Positions 1-10,373 of a stretch of DNA of 64,000 nt are shown here, piece by piece. The stretch is taken from the NCBI GenBank assembly GCA_036172665.1, contig CM069871.1:8308001-8372000 (forward strand), in the 5' to 3' direction. This stretch comes from Prosopocoilus inquinatus (Eukaryota; Arthropoda; Insecta; Coleoptera; Lucanidae). Under the pieces are notes generated by a model. That model had not been told where the DNA came from, made no database searches, and saw only the letters and a list, made by a program, of their open reading frames with translations. Positions within the stretch are counted from its first letter, which is position 1, and every line of letters starts with the position of its first letter. Position numbers and translations under genes: made by a program.

Positions 1-24
1 TACATCTCTCTTCAATTGGCGGTT

Positions 25-213
25 GGCAATTGACTTGAATTGTGATGAAGTTGTATCAAGTTCTCTTTAGTTATTGAAGACCAGATCAATTGATATGCGT
101 ATCAATCTTACGAAATAGCCCTGAATATGCATTTCTCGGCAATCGACTTGGATTGTTATGAAATTGTATCAAGTTCTCTTCAATTATTGAAGACCACATC
201 AACTGATACGCAT
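25..213. repeat. diverged direct repeat, two ~77-bp copies
   Basis: A segment starting at 25 recurs at 138 (offset 113 bp). Both copies share GGCAAT, the string TTGTATCAAGTTCTCTT, ATTGAAGACCA and a TGATA(T/C)GC end. No coding potential is seen, and 214-400 is plain AT-rich sequence. Confidence 0.7.
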
Positions 214-404
214 AATTAATTACTTTTCATCTTTAAATTTTTTTAATATTACCGATTTTATCTTCCCAAGACAAAGTACGCCAAACAAATCACATTAGTC
301 CCGTACATTATCCAAATAATTATCCCATAATTTTTTTAAATAATTAAAGAAAATTGTTTTTTGAAAATTTAGATTCACTTTAGTGCTTTCTTTTCAACTT
401 TTTA

Positions 405-840
405 TTTCAGTAAGCGGTTTGGCTGTCGCCCTGGCATCAAGGGTTCGAATCCCATCACCACGTTGTTTTTTTTTTTTTTTAATTGAGGTTTAGGTGGCGT
501 CATCGAACGGCCAATTTTTGACCTAAAATTGTGTCGCGGGATGACGCAACCCAGATTATTGTTAACGTGTGGACTCGATCTCGAGATAACCCGGACAGAT
601 CAGTTCGATTGCTAAAACGATGAGAAGAGTTCTCTTGCTGAGGAGACACCAAATAGCGCAGAGATAGCTGCCCATGGCACGGAACATTGCAATTGAAACT
701 GACTTGCAACTAATTTATCTATCGTATTAATTTTATTATTATTATTTATTATTAGTTATTGTTTGTCATTTTGGCACAAGGTTAAGTAAATAAAAATTCG
801 GCTGCGTGATGACCCGACATAACCTATTATTATTATTACA
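405..840 (+). mobile_element. tRNA-like SINE candidate (or tRNA-derived relic)
   Basis: A canonical Pol III B box, GGTTCGAATCC, lies at 442-452 within a T-arm-like GGG/CCC hairpin. About 380 bp downstream the block ends in a TTA microsatellite tail (825-839), the kind of tail used by SINEs mobilised by non-LTR retrotransposons; the LINE at 8570-10371 also ends in TTA repeats. Against a working SINE, a run of 15 T at 466-480 directly follows the B box and would stop Pol III, and no good A box is seen. It could be a decayed tRNA pseudogene joined to another repeat. Confidence 0.4.
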
Positions 841-1060
841 ATTTTTAATTTTTAAAATGTTTATGTTTATAATTTTTGCAATACATGATAACAACCTGAT
901 TAAAAATTATAAAAATGATTAGAAACGATTCTTTAAACCTAGAAAAATCACTATTAAAATAAGAAAAAATTCCAAAAATCAAAAAAAAAATGTGTAAAAT
1001 TAAGCTTGATCAATCTCATGATCAATCCAACCCAATTGAACTCAACTTAAGTAAAAATTA

Positions 1061-1248
1061 AAGGATATAAAACAAATAAAACACTTTAGAAACGAGCTAA
1101 AATTATTTTTTATTACTTACTTAACGCTTCGTAAACAGGATTGTTTGCTTTTTCGAAAGTGATTGAATAACTGTTTGAGAAACGTCAAGTAAATAATAAA
1201 AATTGGCTTTAACTCGTTTCGAAAGTGTCTTATTTGTTTTATAACCTT
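1061..1248. repeat. foldback (inverted repeat), arms ~70 bp
   Basis: The left arm from 1061 (AAGGATATAAAACAAATAAA...) is matched in reverse complement by the right arm ending at 1248, with a loop of about 45 bp that includes TTTTCGAAAGTG. No ORF is present. It is the first of three palindromes in 730 bp. Confidence 0.75.
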
Positions 1249-1420
1249 CCTGCAATTCGCAAGAGCAAAAAGTTTAGGAAAATTAAAAGAAGCGAAAGTA
1301 AAATAAAGAATTAAAAAAAATAAAGTAACTCAAAATTTCGTCGAATTAATCTTAACTTAACTTAAGGAAAATAAAAACGAAAAATAAAATTTATGAAATG
1401 TAACTAACCGAACCCAATTG

Positions 1421-1553
1421 ATGCCCGGTTTCTTCACCTCCTGATAAATTTATCTGCCAGGTATTATCCTTGGAAATCATTGTATCGATAATAATTTCCG
1501 AGGATATTATTACCTGGCAGATAACTTTATCAAGAGGTGAAGAAATCGGGCAT
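1421..1553. repeat. foldback, arms ~60 bp
   Basis: ATGCCCG at 1421 pairs with CGGGCAT ending at 1553. TTCTTCACCTC, ATCTGCCAGGTA and CTTGGAAAT also have inverted partners, and the turn is near 1487. It abuts the next palindrome with no spacer, so the two may be parts of one composite foldback element. Confidence 0.8.
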
Positions 1554-1787
1554 GAATCGATGAGTGCATAACGGTGTTCAGCGCAAATTTACTGTGTTGA
1601 GAAAACTGTAAATAACTTTTTTTTAGATTTTTATTTTAAGTAATTATTGTCTTCAGGAGGCTTCAGGTATCCTTATCTGAAAGAATGTTAAGCCAATAAT
1701 TCACTTAAAATAGAAATCTAGAATGTTATTTATTGTTTCCTTAACATAGTAAATTTGGACTGAACACGATTATGCACTCATCGATTC
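1554..1787. repeat. foldback, arms ~105 bp
   Basis: GAATCGATGAGTGCATAA at 1554-1571 is matched by the inverted sequence ending at 1787. The arms continue through GTGTTCAG, CAAATTTACT and AGATTTTTATTTTAAGT. The loop (about 1660-1700) contains TCTTCAGGAGGCTTCAGG. No ORF. Confidence 0.8.
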
Positions 1788-2240
1788 GATTTAATTCTTT
1801 TTGGCGCAAGTGTAATATTAAAAAGCAACGAGAAGTTTAAAAAAAAAAACAAAGCAAAACATTTGAAAAAATTTCGATTAGTTAAAATTACATTTGAACA
1901 GTCTCAAGGTCAACGGAACTCAGAAACTAATTTTTTTCAATCCAACTAAAATATAAACAAGGCATTTAAACAATGTCAAGGACAACTGAATACAATTGAA
2001 CTCAATCTAATTTTGTTTGTAATTTTTTTAAATTTCTAGTGACGAAATTATTAAAACTAAAGGTATATAACCTTATATTAGCAGAAAGTTACATTTAAGT
2101 GCCATCCATTTCTGAAATAAAAAGTAGGTCGTTCCGTTTAAAAAAAAAAATGAGATACCGAATGTTTGGTAGGTATCGATCGCTCGGTATAATGCAAAAA
2201 GATATCTTAATTTTGTTCACATTTTCGTAAAGGCCAAATA
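1788..2240. other. AT-rich interval with a weak ~80-bp direct repeat
   Basis: CATTTGAACAGTCTCAAGG (about 1890) has a diverged copy about 80 bp downstream (CATTTAAACAATGTCAAGG). Nothing else is recognised. Confidence 0.4.
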
Positions 2241-2247
2241 TCTAAAA

Positions 2248-2660
2248 ATATACAGGGTGTTCCTTTTAAAGAAAATAAGTTTCCACGAACCACCATTCTT
2301 CTGATCACTCTGTACAGTTCAAACTAATTTTACAATATGTCGCGTATTGTCTAGTATAAAATTCTTTACAGAATTTTTTCCTAATTTTTTTCCCATAAGT
2401 CTCACAGAAGAAATACGCATCGTTGAGCCACCCTGTAGAGATGAAAACAATTTTATATTAGTCGTTATCGAGATGGTTCCCCTGAACACACTATTGGGAC
2501 AGCCTGTATAATAGCAAACGTAATTCCAAGATCATTGTTTTACGTTCATTTACGTGGTAATTGTACAGAACCCCTGCGATTGTTGTACGTAATATACGAT
2601 CAAAAAGGTTTTAGACCCTGAACGTATTATACAAGGTGTTTCATATTACGTGTTATTTTA
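2248..2660. mobile_element. cluster of CAGGGTG/CACCCTG transposon termini
   Basis: TACAGGGTGTTCC at about 2250, the inverted CCACCCTGTA at about 2431, CAGCCTGTATAA at about 2512 and TACAAGGTGTTTC at about 2629 resemble the ends of Tc1/mariner-type MITEs that recur in this window (best case 34455-34936). Pairing among them is too poor to define an element. Confidence 0.35.
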
Positions 2661-3470
2661 ATAAATAAACAAATAACGCGGCGATTTAAATTAGCATAAA
2701 AAAATAGTTTGGATTGAGCTGTAGCGCGTAACCTACATAATAGCCTGTAATTAGCATTTTTTTCCAATTCAAAAATTTTTGCTTCTGTGCTTTACAAACA
2801 CATATAATTAATTAATTATGAGGCTGCTGTAAAAGTCGTAATAATTAATCACCCATAATTAGCTAATAAATCACGAACACCTCGATTTGAAGGCGAACTT
2901 TTTGTTGTGATTGCCTTTCGATGATAAACGAAAAAATTCGAGCGGCCGGAATTCTTAAAAATGTCAGAAAGTACGTGACGTGCCTCTGGAAAACGAAGGA
3001 ACACAACAACACTTCCTAATTAGCGATTCTAATGAGACTGCAATATGTTTTGCAACGGTTCAGTGTCCCACTGAACTGCGCAGTTGTTTTATTATGTGAA
3101 GGCAAGGCCAACTTAATATTTAGAGGCGGTTTAGAATTTCGGACAGCAGCGAGCCTGCCTCCTGCGGAAGAGGAAGAGAGGACGAAGACGGGCCACTGCA
3201 GCACGTCAATCTGTCGGGAGTTGTCGTCTCTGATGTTTATACAGCCCATTAATCAATTACAATAATTTAATAACGGATCCACGTGGCTTTCATCTAGATC
3301 CAGATAGATACATGGTAGCTACTACAACAACATAACATCTGATGTGAGTCAGACGTACTAGAAAGTAACTAACATGTTTAAAGGTCAATTAGAGGAAGTA
3401 TTTATCCGAACGGTTCTTTTTCACATTCTTTTAATATTTCACGCAAATTTATTTTCATTTTTTTTCTCTT
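2661..3470. other. no recognised gene
   Basis: Both strands are open for 77 codons around 3016-3265, but the two frames simply overlap on opposite strands. The proteins resemble nothing I know and no splice, promoter or domain signal supports them. Confidence 0.4.
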
Positions 3471-3471
3471 G

Positions 3472-4577
3472 AATTAAATTCCGCTTGAGAATATACCGAC
3501 TGTTGCATTGAAACTTGAAAGAAGGCGGAGTCTAGTAGAATCAGTGGTTGTTTGCCCGTTAAGTCATGCCCCGGGCACTCTTATTAGTGTAAGTTTAATG
3601 TAACCAGCCGAAAAAGAGCTGCCACTGCCAAGATCATAAAAGGTTCACATTTGTGCTAAACATATAATGATATAAAGAGAATACAGCACTGGCCCCAACA
3701 CTTCCTTACGGTACATCAGCCCCTATATGAGTACGACATTTCATGTTTAACATGAAAGTGTCGATTGACTTACGAATTCTCCTTTTTAAACTATCCGTAC
3801 AGAATGTGACAAAGTGCATTTTCTAAAAGTTCGGGTCTAAAATTCGATGTATCAAAACCGTCAGCAGTGGCGTAACTAGAAGTGAAGCCGTCGGGGGTTG
3901 CAAAATTTCTAACAGCGCCTTGCATTTATTTTATTATTAACAAAGTAAAACTGAAAAAATTCAAATCAAAACTGCCTAACTGCTTCTGGTGACAACAGTT
4001 GTCAAAATTTTAAGTTAGAAAAACTCCTGAAAACTAACGTCAATTTTTAAATTAAATTCCGCTTGAGAATATACCGACTATTTTATAGAAACTTGAAAGA
4101 AGGCGGAGTCTAGTAGGGTTAGTGGTTGTTTGCTCGTTAAATCACGCCCAAGGCACTAATAAGATCGTACGCAGCCGGAAGATTTAAGACAAACAATACG
4201 AGCATGGGTTTCCGTGTTTCCAACTCAAAACGAGACATACGATGTGCGTTCAATCATGAAAGATCATGAAAACATTTGCCTCGGGGTTAATTGCCATAAA
4301 TCAATAAATAAAAACGAAGTGTAAATATTATTAACCACAATCAGAGTAAAGTGTCCGATAAACAAAATAATCACGCCGTTAGATTCTTAAAAGTCGCCTC
4401 CTAGTGACGATCAACAGTGGCGTAACTAGAAGTGAAGCCGCCGGGCTGTTGTCAAAATTTCTAACAGCGCCTTGCATTTATTTATTACTAACAAAGCAAA
4501 AATAAAAAAATTCTAATCAAAACTGCTTCTGGTGACAAGAATTTTCAAAATTTTAGGTTAGAAAAACTCCAGAAATC
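3472..4577. repeat. two-unit direct duplication (~550-580 bp period)
   Basis: Segment A (3472-3580) recurs at 4050-4157, sharing AATTAAATTCCGCTTGAG and GAAAGAAGGCGGAGTCTAGT. Segment B (3865-4030) recurs at 4415-4577, sharing GTGGCGTAACTAGAAGTGAA and TTTCTAACAGCGCCTTGCAT. The order A-B-A-B indicates a tandem duplication of a larger unit. Differences between copies are substitutions and small indels. Confidence 0.85.
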
Positions 4578-4596
4578 TAATGTGTAGCGAAAATAC

Positions 4597-5108
4597 TTCT
4601 CAGTTGTTTCTCAAGCACTCTCTTGAAGAAGAAATTTTATTCTTAGCTATTTTGAAACTCTTCCCCGGGAACAAAATTAATTGCGATAGCAAATAAACAG
4701 ATGGCGCCACTTATATTTGAAACTTCTTATATTCTATAGCTATTTCTGTTCAGCGTTATTTATTCGAAATTGTATTTTTTTATGCTAAGCAAATCAAACT
4801 TGAGCAATTGCTTCTGGATTATCCTATTTCTACAAAAGTGACAAGAGCTGTCAAAATTTGAAGGTAGAAAAACTCTAGCGCCAAGCGAAAATGTTTTTCA
4901 ATTGTTTTTCAAGTTCTCTCCCTCTCTCTCTCTCGAAGAAAAAATTTAACTCTTAGCTATTTTGAAACTCTTTCCAGGAAACTAAAACGAATTAAATGGA
5001 ACTGCGATCGCAGATTAACAGATGGCGCCACTTATATTTGAAACTTCTTATATTCTATATTCTACAGCTATTTACGTTCAACTTTATTTATTTGAAATTG
5101 TATTTTTT
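4597..5108. repeat. direct repeat, ~300-bp period
   Basis: 4597-4777 and 4891-5108 share CTTAGCTATTTTGAAACTC, AACAGATGGCGCCACTTATA and TTTGAAACTTCTTATATTC. The second copy carries a CT-rich expansion near 4920-4943. The linker repeats the GCTTCTGG...AGAAAAACTC segment of the preceding duplication. Confidence 0.8.
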
Positions 5109-6720
5109 TTTTCGTTATCGTTTACAATCGATTGTATTTGCTGGCTTTGCTTTTTTTTGTTTATTTTTCTTCTTTCTGCGACTTTGAGTTAAAAAAATGA
5201 AAAAAGAACTCCTTTTCTTCGCCCCCCCCCCCCCCCGTGATTTTTGCATTTTTCTCTTTTTACAAATTCCGAACGTCAGATTTGTTAGTTTTTGCAATTG
5301 ATTGTTTTTCCTTCATAATCGATCGTCTTCTGTTTGATAATCGATTGTCTTTCGCTTGGTAATCGGGTCTTCTTTCGTTGGAAGTCGATTGTCTCTTGTT
5401 CTGTTTTACTTGTTTCTTACTTTTGATATAAACAGAAAAAAATCTCCTAACAAAAAAAATTACTAATCGATGATCTTTTGTTTGTAGTCGATTATATTTG
5501 CTTGTAGTTATTTGTCTTTCTTTCGTTTGTTATCGATTATCTTTTGATTCTCTTCCTTTTTTCGTCGACTACGAATAAAAAAAGTCTCTTATTATTTCCC
5601 TTGGCGATATTGTACGCCCTTTTTACAAATACCGAATGTTAGTTTTGCTAATCGATTGTCTTTTGTTTGTTTGTTTTTTTTTTAATTTACAATCGAGTAT
5701 TTGTTTTAGTCAATTGGGCGATTTTGCTTCTTTTTTTTGTTTTGCTTCCGATAAACAGAAGAAAATCCCAATTCCAAGAAAAAGAAATTGATTGTAGATT
5801 TTTTAATCGATCATCTTTTGTCTGTAGTCGATTGTATTTACGTCGGGCGCCAATTACCTTTCTCTGTCTCTGTCTGACTGTTTAAATTTGAAAATGATAT
5901 TGAAATTTTCTTTTTTCTGTTCAAATTCTGCAAAATTTTTGTCAGTTGTCAATTGTTTTAAAAAAATTTTTCTCTCATTACTTTTTTATCGACCGTCATT
6001 TGTTTTATTTATTTTTTTAAAATATTTTTTCGAATTTCTAAAAACTTTTTTTACTATCAACTTTTATTGACTACCACTTTTATTGATCATCACTTGTTTT
6101 TAAATATAGTTTAAATTTGTGCGATGACCTTGACATGTTTTCTTAAAAAATTTAGAAAATTTTTGTCGGTTGTCAACTTTTTCTAAAGATTTTCCCCCTT
6201 TTGCACTTTTTCTTTAATTTTTTTTTCCCCAATTTTTAAAAATGTTTCAGTTTCTTTCACTTTCAACTTTTCGTTGTCATTTGATCGCCATTTGTTTTCA
6301 GACTTCGCTTAAGTTTGAACGATAACCTAGAAAATTGTTTTAAAAATTCAACAAAAATTCTGTCGTGAAATTTTTAAAGAGTTTCTCTCTCTTCACTTTC
6401 TTGTTGATCATTGTCTTGTCGAATGTCGTTTGTTTTTTCCTTTTTCTAATTTTTAATACGCTTTAAAATAAATACCATCTAAATTCATTTGTTTTCAGAT
6501 TTAGTTTAAATTTTAACTATAATTGTTTTAAAGATTAAAAAAAATGGCATTTGTAATTTTTTTAAAGTTTTCTCCCTGGTCATGTTTTTTACCGATCATC
6601 GTTCGGTTTCTTTTTATTTTTCGAATTTTTAAAAGTGTTTTAAATTCCTTTACTTGCGACTTTTATTGAAGTGTCCGCCCTTCTTGATCGTCTTTTGTTT
6701 TTAAGTACGTATTTTTTTAC
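5100..6720. repeat. T-rich, highly diverged repeat with AATCGATTGTCTTTTG-like motif
   Basis: The + strand is very T-rich. Short related words recur throughout (ATCGATTGTCTTTTGTTTG, TCGATTGTATTT, ATCGATCATCTTTTG), followed by a second word family (TTTATTGATCATCACTTG, TTTCGAATTTTTAAAA). A C15 run lies at 5222-5236. Open frames here encode only Phe/Leu/Ser-rich strings, as expected from T-rich DNA. Confidence 0.6.
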
Positions 6721-6847
6721 GTACTACGGAAACATATTGCGATGATAGTGGACCATCCTAAAACAGAAAAGGTATAGCAGAGGAAAAAACATAATAAAAT
6801 ATCAACATCAAAAAATTATGTGTAAACAAATCCCGGAAACTTTTACG

Positions 6848-7066
6848 ACACCCTGTATAGCAAAAATTTTATTCATATTATTACCGCGTTTTGGTAAGTT
6901 AATAATTTCTTCAGTATTCTGTCATATTAAGTCATTTTTACAGTCTTAAAAAGTAATTATTAATTTCCGACCCTATGTTATATAACAAAAAAGTCTTATT
7001 TTGGCCTCTTTTACTTGCCCTGGAAATTTGGCAAACGAATTTTTCAACACCCTGTATAGTAAATAG
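6848..7066. repeat. paired direct CACCCTGTATAG termini
   Basis: CGACACCCTGTATAG at about 6848 and CAACACCCTGTATAG at about 7052 occur in the same orientation about 200 bp apart. They look like single ends of CAGGGTG-type elements rather than an inverted pair. Confidence 0.45.
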
Positions 7067-7265
7067 ACAATTTGATTTGAGGGCTGCTGTCAGTAAGGTT
7101 GCCGGCTTTTGATTGATTTTTTTTTTTAATGAAACATTTATGTGGAATGTGACCTCGGAATAATGTCAACACCTTTGTCTTTAAATTTAATTAAAAAAAT
7201 ATCATGCGTTATCAAGAAGAACTGTTAATAATAAAAAAATTGTAAATTTCTCAACAATAAAAATA

Positions 7266-7432
7266 TTACGCAAAAGGTTTTTAAGCTCTAACCGGACAGA
7301 ATTAAAATTGGATTCAACGTTTCACAATCGATTGATTTTGTTCACTCCTGACGAAGCTATTATCAATGTAGTGAAACGTTGAGTGCTTTTCCAATTTTAA
7401 ATCTGTCCGGTTTACAAACCATTTGCTTACAG
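7266..7432. mobile_element. foldback element with central hammerhead-like motif
   Basis: TAACCGGACAGA at about 7289 and ATTAAAATTGG and CAACGTTTCAC downstream are matched in reverse complement by GTGAAACGTTG, CCAATTTTAA and TCTGTCCGGTTTA up to 7413. A further interrupted match extends to about 7266 and 7432. The turn contains CTGACGA...GAAAC (annotated separately). No ORF. Confidence 0.7.
7343..7385 (+). ncRNA. degenerate hammerhead-like motif
   Basis: CTGACGA (7348-7354) fits the hammerhead core CUGANGA, and GAAA lies at 7373-7376. Stem I is a 5-bp CACTC/GAGTG (7343-7347 with 7381-7385). The cleavage triplet would be GUU (7378-7380). Stem II (7355-7372) pairs poorly and stem III has lost its loop (GAAACGUU), so self-cleavage as a monomer is not expected. 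It sits at the turn of a foldback, as the intact motif at 27797-27861 does. Confidence 0.4.
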
Positions 7433-7610
7433 TTTTCATCGAACAAGAGTCGACTTCAATTAATAATAAAAAAATTCAACAAGAAAAACTCTTAAACATT
7501 CCAAGTGAGTCATAAGATGTGTTTTTAACGACTCATTACATAAATTCCTAGATTACGTATTATTAATTTACTTTTTTTTGAAACTCAGATAATAAAACCT
7601 TTTTCTCACT

Positions 7611-7635
7611 TTCCATTCCATTCCATTCCATTCCA
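7611..7635. repeat. (TTCCA)n microsatellite
   Basis: Five consecutive TTCCA units. Confidence 0.95.
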
Positions 7636-8410
7636 TGGATTGTGATGTGATGGTGATGACAAGATGGTGTTTAAAATGTAAATTACCTTAAGACCTCTCA
7701 TTAACTCTCCTACTTGTACCGGAGCTATGCCGAAATAATGTCCAGTCCATTATTTAAGTGACACAGCTAACTGTCCAATAAATCTCCCATTTGATCAGAA
7801 TTCATTGCCCGTCGCGGTTACGTAACGTTATGCGTGCATGACCCATATCCGTGCTAACCTTGACACAAAGGGCACAACTGACTCACTAATTCGGGCGAGA
7901 GAGCATTCAAACGAAAATCTTTTACGATCCAGTTCATCCTTTAAGACTCTCCAGGTGTTCTTTTATTATTTATTCATCATCGTCGAATCGGCCCCGAGAA
8001 TTAAGGAGGAGAGCGTTTCATTAATACGTTGTTGTGGATTTCTCTCTCTCTGTTGAAGTTACCAACTGCGCCCGTAAAAATGTCTGTGTCACCAATGCCG
8101 CCGTCTTTTATTACCGTAAAAGTGGTTGGTATGTAAGGGCACAGGGCACAGTATGGGGAAAACTGGAAGAACGGGGAAGGGCGGATGAATATTTTTGAAA
8201 TCTAAGTTGAAACTTGACTTTAGTAACAAATATTTGCTGTTCCTTATTATAAATATACAGGGCGCCTCTAAATTCCGTGGACGTGGCTTAATCACAGATT
8301 CCTGACCTCAAAATAAATTAAAAAGTATAAAACATTAACTTTTCCATCTATTTATATTTGTGAACTTTGTTTACAAATTTCCAGAATTTTTTTCCGCAAA
8401 ATAATTCCAA
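7636..8410. other. no recognised gene
   Basis: Only short open frames without recognisable similarity. A TATACAGGGCGCC terminus-like motif lies at about 8255-8270. Confidence 0.4.
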
Positions 8411-8411
8411 T

Positions 8412-8556
8412 CACACTTACCATACTAGATTTAAATCAAACCCTCGTCCTCACCCACATTCTACTTCTTTGAAAAGTATGAAAAGGGTGCTTCCTTTAAT
8501 TGCTGTAAGTTTTACAATGCTTTGCCAGCTCATATTAAGTATTCATGTAACAATGA
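8412..8556 (+). pseudogene. C-terminal fragment of a second non-LTR retrotransposon RT ORF
   Basis: The translation carries a conserved tail seen in Jockey/CR1-like reverse transcriptase proteins: an H-x-Y-x-TR motif followed about 30 residues later, after a frame change near 8505, by F-Y-N-A-L-P-A-H-I-K. The next element's RT linker starts almost immediately downstream, so this is a separate, older copy or a nested insertion. It is far too short to function. Confidence 0.55.
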
Positions 8557-8569
8557 AAGAAACAGAAAG

Positions 8570-10371
8570 CGCTGTGGGATATAATAAAAAAAGAAACGTC
8601 GCCTCATTCTTCGAGTGAAGCAATCAATATCACATGTGAGGAATTCAATCAATTTTTTGTAGCATTGGAAATAATACACTCCAAAACATCCCTGTAAGCA
8701 GGAACAATCCAACTCAGTACCTGAATACACTCACGCGAAATTCCTCTACATGCTACCTAACTCCTGTTACTCCAGAGGAAATCAGATCAATTATAGGTGG
8801 ACTTAAACCAAAAACCTCGACAGATGTTTACGGCCTGAATACAAAACTCATTAGGACATGTTCCAAGTACATAGCTCATCCTCTAGCGAATATTATCAAC
8901 ACGTGCTTCCAAGAAGGTGTAGTCCCTGACGAAATGAAAATAGCGAAGGTTGTGCCCGTATTCAAAAAAGGAAACCGTTCTTCCATCACCAACTACAGAC
9001 CCATCTCAATCCTGCCTGTCCCATCTAAGATCTTCGAAGCTGCCTTATGCACCAGGTTGAATAACTTCCTTTCAAAAAACAACTGTTTGACTGTTTGCCA
9101 GTTCGGATTCAGAAAGGGGAAAATACGACAGACGCAGTACCATCGCTCTTGAATTATGTATGGGATGCTTTCGAAGAACATTGCGATTGTGAAGCCTTAC
9201 TGTGTGACCTGAGTAAAGCGTTCGACTGTATGCAACACGATATATTCCTTTCGAAACTCGAACATTATGGCGTAAGAGGAATCACTCTGCAAGTCGTACA
9301 ATCTTATCTGGAAAACAGGAAGCAAGGCGTCTATCTAGGTGGACAAATCAGCAACTTGTCACCCATTCTTACTGGTGTTCCACAAGGCTCACTGACGGGA
9401 CCTCTTTTCTTCAGTATTTTTATTAATGATCTGCCACACCGAATACCAGCTCATACTATTCTATATGCAGATGATACAACTTTAATATGCAAAGGCCATA
9501 GTTACAAAGAAGCTCAAGTAAACCTGGACAAAGCAAACAAAGAAGCTGCAATCTGATTTTCCGACAATAAACTGTTCTTAAATAACGATAAATCATCGAA
9601 ATTAGTATTCACTACCAAACGAAACACTGGTTTAATAGCAGCAAATACTACTAAATTCTTTGGTATTACACTGGATACCCGGCTAACTTGGAAAGCGCAT
9701 ACGGATGAACTTCTAAACAAACTTGCCGCAGCTACCTACGCAATCCGAAGAATTAGGGATATTATAGATAAAGAAGCCTCATTAGTTGCTTATTTTGCCC
9801 TATTTCAGTCAAGAATGAGTTATGGTATTCAAGTTTGGGGAGAATCTGCTCACGCCCAGGCAGTCTTTGTTGCCCAAAAAAAGGCAATTCGCATTATTGA
9901 ACACGTTGCTCAACAAAGTCACTGCAAACCTTTATTTCGCAAACTTGGCATAATGACAATGACATCTCTGTACCTTCACTCTCAGCTTACAAGAGCTCAC
10001 GACGAAGCTGACACATTATCGAAAAGGGGAGCTACAATATCTGCAAACTTAAGAAGCCACTACAAATTAGAAGTATCAATGCGAAGAATAAATGCCACGG
10101 CAGTACAAACTAGACATTTGTACCTATACAATAAATTACCGATAGAATGGACCAAATTGTCAAAGAAAGTGTTTGCCAAAAAATTAAAATCTTACTTAAT
10201 AGGCAAGGCGTATTATAACGTAAATGAATATCTTGAAGATACCCTAAAATTGTAATTGCAATCTCACTTAATGTGCTTAATGTACTTTTAATGCAATTTA
10301 ATGCAATTTTGATTTTGACTAAACTGTAAATTATTGAGCTGAATAAACGTTATTATTATTATTATTATTAA
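8570..10371 (+). mobile_element. non-LTR retrotransposon (LINE), 5'-truncated, Jockey/CR1-like
   Basis: This is a 1.8-kb LINE remnant. It begins in the linker between endonuclease and RT, spans the whole RT domain and C-terminal region, has a 110-bp 3' UTR and ends in (TTA)n at 10350-10370. The endonuclease domain and any ORF1 are missing, typical of 5' truncation during target-primed reverse transcription. The tail directly abuts the first unit of the satellite at 10374, so it probably inserted at the array edge. Clade assignment rests on motif style only. Confidence 0.85.
8587..10255 (+). pseudogene. reverse transcriptase pseudogene (broken by 2 frameshifts and 1 stop)
   Basis: The protein would be the RT polyprotein of a LINE, which copies its RNA into a nicked chromosome. 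Visible in order: a linker with K-A-L-W-D (about 8560-8590); RT block 0/1 with V-V-P-V-F-K-K-G and N-Y-R-P-I-S (8950-9010); F-G-F-R-K-G (about 9105); D-L-S-K-A-F-D (about 9210); G-V-P-Q-G-S (about 9375); the catalytic Y-A-D-D at 9464-9475; and a C-terminal Y-N-K-L-P (about 10128). Breaks: a frameshift in the T6 run near 8655, a frameshift near 9115, and an in-frame TGA at 9554-9556 where the family has Trp. No start codon for the full protein survives. The long intact stretch 9557-10255 suggests moderate age. Confidence 0.85.
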
Positions 10372-10373
10372 TC

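Noticed and set aside
430..462. Functional tRNA gene
   Set aside because: Only a T-arm/B-box-like segment is present; no anticodon arm, D-arm or acceptor pairing can be formed.
3016..3265. Antiparallel 77-codon ORFs
   Set aside because: The two frames overlap on opposite strands, resemble nothing known and lack promoter or splice context.
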